Assembly (NCBI GenBank): GCA_030691725.1 | Contig: JAUYDQ010000036.1 | Location: 1 to 8,594, forward strand | Origin: Candidatus Omnitrophota bacterium | GTDB lineage: Bacteria > Omnitrophota > Gorgyraeia > Gygaellales > Profunditerraquicolaceae | Direction of reading: 5' to 3' | DNA length: 8,594 bases | Shown: positions 1-5,493 of the stretch, piece after piece | Position numbering within the stretch: position 1 is the stretch's first letter | Layout of the letters: the number at the start of each line of letters is the position of its first letter | The notes under the pieces: model-generated | The model's input: only the letters and a program-made list of their open reading frames with translations | The model's database searches: none | What the model was told of the DNA's origin: nothing | Translations under genes and position numbers: made by a program

Positions 1-118
1 GTTTTAATATATAAAGAATAAGAGAAAAGAAAAAAACTTGATACGCTGAAAAAAATTCAAAAACCCAAAGATTTTAAAAAGGCTACCAAGCCGCATAAGT
101 TAATTATGGCGAAATAAG
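1..118. other. A-rich leader with no convincing gene
   Basis: This stretch upstream of iscU is dominated by A runs. On the plus strand one frame stays open from base 22 to a TAA at 115-117. It would encode a short Lys-rich peptide, but it has no start codon apart from an ATG three codons before the stop, and a TAA lies just upstream at 19-21. The other two forward frames are closed by stops near bases 5-7 and 47-49, and near 12-14 and 39-41. I see no convincing promoter, terminator or RNA gene. It could be the decayed end of an upstream gene or plain intergenic DNA. Confidence 0.5.
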
Positions 119-553
119 ATGGCAGAGCAGCCTTATTCAGAAAAAGTTATGGACCATTTTTTGCATCCCAGGAATGTGGGCGAGATTCCCGATGCCAGCG
201 GTATCGGTAACGTCGGAAATCCCATCTGCGGGGACATTATGAGAATGTACCTCAAGATAGAAAATGGTATTATCGTGGATGCAAAATTTAAGACCTTTGG
301 CTGTGGCGCTGCCATAAGCACCAGTTCCATGGTTACCGAGATGGTGAAAGGAAAAAGCATTGAGGAGGCCTTGAAGATTTCCAATAAAGCTGTGGCAGAG
401 GCATTGGGAGGCCTGCCTATGATAAAGATGCACTGTTCTGTATTAGCTGAGGAGGCATTAAAGTCTGCTTTAGCGGATTATTATAAAAAAATAGGCAAAG
501 ACCCGAGCGCGTTTGAGCCCAAGAAGGAATCGCATGAGCATCATGAGCATTAA
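119..553 (+). CDS. iscU: IscU/NifU-type Fe-S cluster assembly scaffold protein
   Basis: This is a cytosolic scaffold on which [2Fe-2S] clusters are built, using sulfur from a cysteine desulfurase, before transfer to apo-proteins. At 144 residues it is a single NifU N-terminal domain without the extra NifU C-terminal domains. The three cluster-ligand cysteines are visible: C37 in NPICGD with D39, C62 in FGCGAA, and C106 in KMHCSVLAEEA, preceded by H105. The opening SEKVMDHFLHPRNVG matches the family start, which supports ATG 119 although its Shine-Dalgarno is weak. The HscA-binding loop, LPPVK in E. coli IscU, reads LPMIK (99-103), so the classical HscA/HscB partner may be absent; this is inference. 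The protein ends in HEHHEH, encoded by a 9-bp duplication. A desulfurase gene would be expected nearby but is not in the window. The 3' end overlaps the next gene by 20 bp. Confidence 0.93.
   Translation: MAEQPYSEKVMDHFLHPRNVGEIPDASGIGNVGNPICGDIMRMYLKIENGIIVDAKFKTFGCGAAISTSSMVTEMVKGKSIEEALKISNKAVAEALGGLPMIKMHCSVLAEEALKSALADYYKKIGKDPSAFEPKKESHEHHEH
524..528 (+). promoter_or_regulatory. Shine-Dalgarno deciding the start of the cyclo-ligase gene
   Basis: AAGGA lies inside the end of iscU, 5 nt before the ATG at 534 and 14 nt before the ATG at 543. The spacing favours 534. A longer start at TTG 513 has no such signal and would add seven residues unlike the family. Confidence 0.6.
533..550 (+). 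repeat. Perfect 9-bp tandem duplication across the iscU / cyclo-ligase overlap
   Basis: CATGAGCAT occurs twice back to back (533-541 and 542-550). In the iscU frame it encodes HEH-HEH followed directly by the stop. In the downstream frame it supplies two ATG codons in phase (534 and 543), giving MSI-MSI. One duplication event therefore shapes the end of one protein and the start of the next. Confidence 0.9.
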
Positions 554-1115
554 GACGGGGTGTTGCGAGAGGTTGACAAAAAAACAAATACGTAGTAAAA
601 TACTTTTGAGATTAAAAACACAGAAGGAGGAAGACCGAGATAGAAAAAGTAAGATAATAAAGAGGAAACTTTTTAGAACTCCGGTTTTTAAAAAAGCAAA
701 GATAGCGATGTTTTACATGTCGTTTGATGGCGAGGTTAACACGCAAGAAATGATAAAAGAAACACGAAGATTAGGTAAGATAGTCGCAGTGCCGGTTTGC
801 AAAGGCAATAGAGTAACTTTAAGGCCTTGCATATTACGAAATAATGCGAAACTTAAAAAAGGCCCTTATGGTATATGCGAACCTGCGGTTAAAAAATACA
901 TTAAATTAGAAGATTTAGACCTTGTGATTGTACCGGGAATTGCCTTTGATAAAAAAGGTAATCGCTTGGGACGCGGCAGGGGCTGCTACGATTATTTTCT
1001 AAAGAGATTGACTCGTAATACCGCTTCTATTGGCCTGGCATTTGATTTCCAAATCTTACCCTCTCTACCCGCCACCACGACGGATGTAAGAATCGAAAAA
1101 GTAATTTTTGCCTGA
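534..1115 (+). CDS. fau: 5-formyltetrahydrofolate cyclo-ligase (5,10-methenyl-THF synthetase)
   Basis: This enzyme catalyses the ATP-dependent conversion of 5-formyl-THF to 5,10-methenyl-THF, returning a dead-end folate to the one-carbon pool in the cytosol. From ATG 534 it has 193 residues, normal for the family. A basic helical N-terminus (15-55) precedes the substrate-side motif YMSFDGEVNT (61-70, conserved E67). Next comes a KKGPYGICEP segment (108-117), then the signature loop with P134, F138-D139 and RLGRGRG (144-150). The loop normally ends in G-Y-Y-D; here it is G-C-Y-D, with Cys151 in place of the first Tyr. Near the C-terminus the usual E-x-H-D motif reads T-T-T-D (181-184). Both deviate from typical members, but the overall match is clear. 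The start overlaps iscU by 20 bp, suggesting translational coupling. The alternative start at 543 is three residues shorter. Confidence 0.88.
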   Translation: MSIMSIKTGCCERLTKKQIRSKILLRLKTQKEEDRDRKSKIIKRKLFRTPVFKKAKIAMFYMSFDGEVNTQEMIKETRRLGKIVAVPVCKGNRVTLRPCILRNNAKLKKGPYGICEPAVKKYIKLEDLDLVIVPGIAFDKKGNRLGRGRGCYDYFLKRLTRNTASIGLAFDFQILPSLPATTTDVRIEKVIFA

Positions 1116-1146
1116 TTCCGTTTTAGTTCCAACAAACACTTCATTT

Positions 1147-1176
1147 TTGAACAATTACTGCATTTGTAAATAGCAT
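1147..1176 (+). promoter_or_regulatory. Possible weak sigma-70-type promoter upstream of rny
   Basis: In the 84-bp gap before rny, TTGAAC (1147-1152, 5 of 6 to TTGACA) is followed after 18 bp by TAGCAT (1171-1176, 4 of 6 to TATAAT). The gap is AT-rich and shows no terminator-like hairpin. Such partial matches are common by chance in AT-rich DNA, so this is only a candidate for separate transcription of rny. Confidence 0.22.
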
Positions 1177-1183
1177 TTAAGAC

Positions 1184-1189
1184 AGGAGG
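1184..1189 (+). promoter_or_regulatory. Strong Shine-Dalgarno for rny
   Basis: AGGAGG lies 10 nt before ATG 1200, one of only two consensus-strength ribosome binding sites in the window. It fixes the rny start and suggests independent, efficient translation rather than coupling to the upstream gene. Confidence 0.8.
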
Positions 1190-1199
1190 TTCTTAAGCA

Positions 1200-2753
1200 A
1201 TGTTGAACATAATTATATTTATTGCTATTGCTTTAATCTCCACATATGTGGGGTACATCTTAAGAAGATATATAGCTGAAAAAAAGATTCAGGATGCCGA
1301 GACAAAAGCCGGCTACATCTTAGAGCAGGCCAAGAAGGAAGCGCAGGACAAACGGCGCGAAATAGAATTAGAGGCAAAGGATCTCCTATATCGGATGCGC
1401 CAGGATTTTGAGCGGGAAACAAAGGATAGGCGCCAGGAGATATCGAATTCGGAGAAGAGGCTCACCCAGAAAGAAGAAAACATTGACCGCCGCCTCGAAT
1501 TTTTAGAGAAAAAAGAAAAAGAGATTGAGCTAAGACAGGAGAACCTAAGAAAACAGGAAGAGTCTATTAGGCAGAAGGATACGCAATTGCATCAACTTAT
1601 TGCTGAAGAAAAAGAAAGATTGCAGAAAATCTCTTCCTTATCAGCTGAAGAGGCAAAACAAATCTTACTGAATCGTCTCAATGAGGAATTAAATACTGAG
1701 AAAGCAGTGTTTATCAAGAGGCAGGAAGAAGAAATGCGCAGCATGGTGGACAAGAAAGCCAGGGAGATTATCAGCCTGGCTATCCAAAGATGCGCTGCGG
1801 AACACGCAGTTGAATCAACAGTGAGTGTTGTGGCGCTGCCCAATGATGATATGAAAGGCAGGGTTATCGGCAGAGAAGGCAGGAATATCCGCGCTTTAGA
1901 AATGGCTACAGGCGTAGATGTGATTATTGATGATACTCCTGAAGCAGTAACTTTATCTGGCTTCGATACTGTGCGCCGGGAAATAGCCCGCTTAAGCTTA
2001 GAGAAACTTATCAGTGACGGCAGGATTCACCCTGGTAGAATTGAAGAAATAGTAGAGAAGACCAAGAAGGAGATGGATGAGAAGATACGCGAGGAAGGGG
2101 AACGCGCTGTATTTGATGTGGGCGTGGATAACCTGCGCCCGGAATTAATAAAACTCATCGGCCGCCTTAAATACCGCACCAGTTTTGGTCAGAATGCCCT
2201 GCAGCATTCCAAGGAAGTAGCTTTTCTTTTAGGCGTGATGGCTTCAGAGGTGGGTCTAGATTTTAAATTAGCCCGCAGGATCGGGCTCTTGCACGATATT
2301 GGTAAGGCAGTAGACCACCAAATTGAAGGTACGCATGCCAAAATAGGAGCGGAGCTGGCTAAGAAATATAATGAGTCTGCCGAAGTTATAGCTGCCATTG
2401 AGGCGCATCACGAAGAGGCAGAGCCTAAGAGTTTCTATGCAGTTTTAGCTGTGGCAGCGGATGCGATAAGTGCTGCCAGACCTGGCGCGCGCCGTGAGAC
2501 ATTAGAGACCTACATCAAAAGATTAGAGAAGTTAGAGTCTATTGCTAATCTTTTTAAAGGTGTAGAAAAATCTTTTGCCATACAAGCAGGCCGTGAAATA
2601 CGCGTAATTGTGCAACCTGAGAAAATCTCAGATAGCGATGCGGTCAATCTTGCGCGGGATATTCGTAAGAAAATAGAAGAGGGGATGGAGTACCCCGGCC
2701 AAATTAAGGTAACTGTCATTAGAGAAACTCGGGCAATTGAGTATGCTAAGTAG
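1200..2753 (+). CDS. rny: Ribonuclease Y (endoribonuclease, membrane-anchored)
   Basis: RNase Y is a membrane-tethered endoribonuclease that starts mRNA decay and processing in bacteria lacking an RNase E-centred system. All domains appear in order in 517 residues, the usual length. An N-terminal transmembrane helix (about 2-20) is followed by RRY and a long charged coiled coil (about 25-200) rich in Glu, Lys, Arg and Gln. A KH RNA-binding domain follows, with [12 protein letters not shown] (220-231; GREG loop 224-227). The HD metal-dependent phosphohydrolase domain has H336, the paired H365-D366 in LLHDIGKA, H379, H403-H404 and D421 in [15 protein letters not shown]. The family C-terminal segment with [16 protein letters not shown] is intact. 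The next gene is ymdB, as in Bacillus subtilis, but a palindromic repeat lies between them. I see no missing catalytic residue. Confidence 0.97.
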   Translation: MLNIIIFIAIALISTYVGYILRRYIAEKKIQDAETKAGYILEQAKKEAQDKRREIELEAKDLLYRMRQDFERETKDRRQEISNSEKRLTQKEENIDRRLEFLEKKEKEIELRQENLRKQEESIRQKDTQLHQLIAEEKERLQKISSLSAEEAKQILLNRLNEELNTEKAVFIKRQEEEMRSMVDKKAREIISLAIQRCAAEHAVESTVSVVALPNDDMKGRVIGREGRNIRALEMATGVDVIIDDTPEAVTLSGFDTVRREIARLSLEKLISDGRIHPGRIEEIVEKTKKEMDEKIREEGERAVFDVGVDNLRPELIKLIGRLKYRTSFGQNALQHSKEVAFLLGVMASEVGLDFKLARRIGLLHDIGKAVDHQIEGTHAKIGAELAKKYNESAEVIAAIEAHHEEAEPKSFYAVLAVAADAISAARPGARRETLETYIKRLEKLESIANLFKGVEKSFAIQAGREIRVIVQPEKISDSDAVNLARDIRKKIEEGMEYPGQIKVTVIRETRAIEYAK

Positions 2754-2759
2754 GGTTGC

Positions 2760-2838
2760 CAGTAGGGACTGTCCCCGTCATGTTTTAGGGTCAGTCCCCT
2801 TTCGGGGACAGACCCTACTGCACTAAGGGGACTGTCCC
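2760..2838. repeat. REP/BIME-like nested palindrome in the rny-ymdB intergenic gap
   Basis: Four copies of a 12-bp core, consensus GGGWCWGTCCCC, occupy most of the 124-bp gap. Two lie on the plus strand (2765-2776 and 2788-2799) and two on the minus strand (2804-2815 and 2827-2838). The arrangement is exactly symmetric about 2801/2802: spacers of 11 nt on each side and a 4-nt central loop TTTC. The inner pair extends to a 14-bp stem with one mismatch (2786-2799 with 2804-2817). The third copy also pairs with the first over 17 bp with one mismatch (2760-2776 with 2804-2820), so alternative folds compete. No T-run follows, so it is not a classical intrinsic terminator. It resembles short palindromes spread by REP-associated tyrosine transposases; that origin is inference. 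Confidence 0.82.
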
Positions 2839-2877
2839 ACGACAAGATAAGTATAGTTTGGGAGATTTGCGAGAAAA

Positions 2878-3666
2878 ATGAAAATTTTATTTATCGGTGA
2901 CATAGTCGGCAATCCAGGCAGAGAAGCAGTAAGAGGACTCCTGCCTGGGTTACAAAAAGAACATAAGCTCGATTTTGTGGTTGCCAATGCAGAGAATGCT
3001 GCGGGAGGCTCGGGCATTACGCCTGGTGTCGCCCAGGAATTATTTGAAGCAGGAGTCAATGTGCTTACCTCTGGAGACCATATCTGGAAAAAGCGGGAAA
3101 TCTTTGAGATTATTGATAAGGAGGAGAGAATTTTAAGGCCTTTGAATTTTCCTGCTGGCGTACCTGGCCGAGGCGCTTGTTTATTTAAGGCAAAGAGCGG
3201 TTCTATGATAGGCGTAGTGAATGTTAATGGCAGAGTTTTTATGGAAGCATTGGAGTGCCCTTTTAAAACTACCCGAGAGGCAATAGAGGCATTATCTAAA
3301 GACACAAATATAATCATTGTAGATGTCCATGCTGAAGCAACTTCAGAGAAGGTGGCTTTGGGCTGGTATTTGGATGGTAAGGCATCTGCAGTTTTAGGCA
3401 CCCATACGCATATACAAACTGCTGATGAGAAAATTTTACCCGGCGGCTGTGCCTATATTACAGATGTGGGTATGACCGGGCCATTGGACTCAGTTATTGG
3501 CAGAAGAATAGAGGATGTATTAGAACGATTTATTACAGGTGTTCCTACAAGATTTGAGGTAGCCAAAGAGAATATTCAATTGCAAGGCGCTGTCTTAGAA
3601 ATCGATGACAGCACAGGAAAGGCAAAGTCGATTTTAAGGATACAGAAAAAACTTATTAATACATGA
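2878..3666 (+). CDS. ymdB: YmdB-family (TIGR00282-type) metallophosphoesterase
   Basis: This belongs to the family of Bacillus subtilis YmdB and Deinococcus DR1281, dinuclear-metal phosphodiesterases reported to hydrolyse 2',3'-cyclic nucleotides. In Bacillus it is genetically linked to RNase Y and to the motility/biofilm choice. It is unrelated to E. coli YmdB. The length (262 aa) is typical. Metal-site residues are visible: D8 in FIGDIVGNPGR, E39-N40 in NAENAAGG, D67-H68 in TSGDHIW, H151 in DVHAEATSEK, and H176 and H178 in LGTHTHIQTAD. D196 lies in TDVGMTG. Position 67 is usually Asn (GNH) and here is Asp. The start has only a modest Shine-Dalgarno (GGGAG, 13 nt upstream), but its first residues match the family start. 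The final ATGA overlaps the start of the next gene, so the two are probably translationally coupled. Confidence 0.93.
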   Translation: MKILFIGDIVGNPGREAVRGLLPGLQKEHKLDFVVANAENAAGGSGITPGVAQELFEAGVNVLTSGDHIWKKREIFEIIDKEERILRPLNFPAGVPGRGACLFKAKSGSMIGVVNVNGRVFMEALECPFKTTREAIEALSKDTNIIIVDVHAEATSEKVALGWYLDGKASAVLGTHTHIQTADEKILPGGCAYITDVGMTGPLDSVIGRRIEDVLERFITGVPTRFEVAKENIQLQGAVLEIDDSTGKAKSILRIQKKLINT

Positions 3667-5483
3667 CAAAGCAAAGATTTAAGATTCTAGTAATCCTTTC
3701 GTTCGCATTATTTTTTACTAGTTACGAGTTACTAGTTGCTAGTTGCGAATCATTTGCCCAGCAGGCCGATGATCTCGAATTCACTTTAGACGCTAATTCT
3801 CCCACTATGCCTCTACCTAAAACTTTCAAACCCAGTATTGATTTAAGCGGCCGGGGATTTCATCGCCAAACCAGCTGGCCTCAAGGACTGGCAGCACCTG
3901 AGGTCTTAGATACTTGGGCTAAAGATATCGGATTCAGTGGCGTATATCGCCTGCAGTATAATCTTTGGGAGATCAATCAACTCGCCAAGGACAAAGATGC
4001 GCAGGACAAATTATTAAATAACTATGAGAATATTATTAAGAAAATTACCGAAGCGGGCGGCATAGTTATTTTGGATATATTTAGTACGCCTGCCGGCCTA
4101 GGCCAGGCTTTAGATAAAAAGAGCCCACCCTGGGATTTCCGGGCATTTAAAGAATTAATCAAGAACCAGATTAGGGATTTGAGCTGTAATAAAAGATATA
4201 ATATATGGTATGAAGTCTGGAGCGCGCCCGATCTCGATGATTTCTTTTTAGGAAGAAAACAAGAATACCTTAATCTATATCGCGCAGTTGCCGAAGCTGC
4301 CAAGGAACTAAGCGTGGAAAATAAGGTATATATACCCGTGGGCGGGCCGGCAACAAGTTGGTGGTTCCAGAACTTCGATGCCAATACTATCCTCACCTCC
4401 GAAAGAAGCCTTATCTATGAACTAATCCAATTTTCTTACCGGCATCATCTCCCCTTGGATTTTGTCAGTTGGCACGCCTACTCTACTGACCCCAAAACAG
4501 AGAAAGAGACTACTATCTATAAAAAGACCGGCATGGCTCTCCTTAGGGATTGGCTTTCTTATTTTAATTTTGACAGAAATACCCCCTTGATTATAGACGA
4601 ATGGAACTACGATACTAATGCTAATGTGTTGCCGGAGAGAAAAGAAAAATCCTATATCTCGGCCAGTTACATACCCAGCCGCATAAAGAACATGGGTGAA
4701 GCAGGCATTGATTATCAACTCTATTTTTGTCTGGAGGATTTCCAGAACAATAAAGAGGGCGTGGTAAGGAATGTAGGCATATTTGGCTTTGATTCAGAGG
4801 CCTCCGAATACAAGGGAGCACCAAAATCTATATACAATGTCTTTAGGATGCTTTCTAATTTAGGGAATAATATGTTTACGGCTTCTTTAAAACCTAATGA
4901 TGAATTTGCGGGTGTGATTGCCACAAAAACACAAGACCGCATCGCAATACTCGTTTATAACTACATTGATCCCGAAATAGTTAGGAGTTATTTATCGCGT
5001 AATATCTCCACTCTTAGTGGCGCAGAAAGAAAAGCGCTCCTTAACCTTATCACCTCCGATAAACTCGAGAAGATTATGCTGCGTCAGTTAGACATTTCCA
5101 AAATGCGCCTGAGCAAGAAACTAAAAGCACTATTAAAGAAGGCTCAGGAATTAAACGATAGGGCCGAAAAATTTAAGTCTACGACGCGTAACGTGAATAT
5201 GAGTATTAAAAATATAAAAGGAAATTATTTATACCAAAGGTATGTTGTAGATTCATCCTGCAGCACAAACTGTGCCTTTACCCCCCTTGAGGAAAAAAAT
5301 CTAAATTTGTCTGAGCCCTATAAAGAGACATTGGCCCTAAATCCGTATTCAGTGAATATGATTATCTTAAGCAAGAAACCTGCGGAACCTGAAGGCACTG
5401 CTGGTGCAACAATTGAGCAGCCAGCAGCTGAAAATATAGAAAAGGTAAGTAGCCCTACTGACGCTAAAGAAAAAGCTCCGTAA
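3663..5483 (+). CDS. Secreted or lipid-anchored GH39-like glycoside hydrolase with altered acid/base motif
   Basis: A 606-residue exported protein. A basic N-terminus and hydrophobic segment (8-26) form a signal peptide. Cleavage could be by signal peptidase I after SFA (31-33), or at a lipobox-like VASC (C28) to give a lipoprotein. Residues 55-400 resemble a clan-A (beta/alpha)8 barrel of the GH39 type: GVYRLQYN, ILDIFSTPAG, YEVWSAPDL (183-191), DFVSWHAY (266-273) and PLIIDEWNY (308-316). E313 fits the nucleophile. The acid/base Glu expected in the NEP motif of EVWNEPNL is missing, because residues 187-189 are SAP. A beta domain starts near 413 (FAGVIATKTQDRIAILVYNY). It is interrupted by a Lys/Leu-rich helical block (about 437-508), then resumes with SIKNIKGNYLYQRYVVD and a C533/C537 pair. 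A Pro/Ala/Glu-rich tail (572-606) ends it. Substrate unknown. It could be an inactive carbohydrate binder or use another acid. Confidence 0.78.
   Translation: MTKQRFKILVILSFALFFTSYELLVASCESFAQQADDLEFTLDANSPTMPLPKTFKPSIDLSGRGFHRQTSWPQGLAAPEVLDTWAKDIGFSGVYRLQYNLWEINQLAKDKDAQDKLLNNYENIIKKITEAGGIVILDIFSTPAGLGQALDKKSPPWDFRAFKELIKNQIRDLSCNKRYNIWYEVWSAPDLDDFFLGRKQEYLNLYRAVAEAAKELSVENKVYIPVGGPATSWWFQNFDANTILTSERSLIYELIQFSYRHHLPLDFVSWHAYSTDPKTEKETTIYKKTGMALLRDWLSYFNFDRNTPLIIDEWNYDTNANVLPERKEKSYISASYIPSRIKNMGEAGIDYQLYFCLEDFQNNKEGVVRNVGIFGFDSEASEYKGAPKSIYNVFRMLSNLGNNMFTASLKPNDEFAGVIATKTQDRIAILVYNYIDPEIVRSYLSRNISTLSGAERKALLNLITSDKLEKIMLRQLDISKMRLSKKLKALLKKAQELNDRAEKFKSTTRNVNMSIKNIKGNYLYQRYVVDSSCSTNCAFTPLEEKNLNLSEPYKETLALNPYSVNMIILSKKPAEPEGTAGATIEQPAAENIEKVSSPTDAKEKAP
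3717..3751 (+). repeat. Heptanucleotide tandem repeat inside the signal-peptide coding region
   Basis: Four successive 7-bp units read ACTAGTT, ACGAGTT, ACTAGTT and GCTAGTT (3717-3744), followed by a degenerate fifth, GCGAATC. The consensus is RCKAGTT. Because 7 is not a multiple of 3, the reading frame rotates through the units, giving TSYELLVASCES at residues 19-30 of the GH39-like protein. This segment ends the hydrophobic signal region, and its last units encode the lipobox-like VASC. Confidence 0.85.
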
Positions 5484-5493
5484 GACTAAAATT

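Noticed and set aside
22..117. Open Lys-rich frame directly before iscU, possibly the end of an upstream gene
   Set aside because: A stop lies at 19-21 in the same frame, there is no start codon except one three codons from the end, and the composition is explained by A runs. Joining it to another frame would need an unsupported frameshift.
513..533. TTG at 513 as the start of the cyclo-ligase
   Set aside because: It adds seven residues without family similarity and has no ribosome binding site, whereas ATG 534 has AAGGA at good spacing.
2786..2817. Intrinsic terminator after rny
   Set aside because: The hairpin is strong, but the sequence after it (CTGCACTAA) has no T-run, and the core is repeated as in REP-like elements, so a repeat is the better call.
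2823..3401. Long minus-strand open frame opposite ymdB
   Set aside because: It is antisense to a clearly conserved gene and its translation has no recognisable motif; it is a shadow frame.
4022..4942. Several minus-strand open frames opposite the GH39-like gene
   Set aside because: They overlap one another and the well-supported forward gene, and show no domain or start-site evidence.
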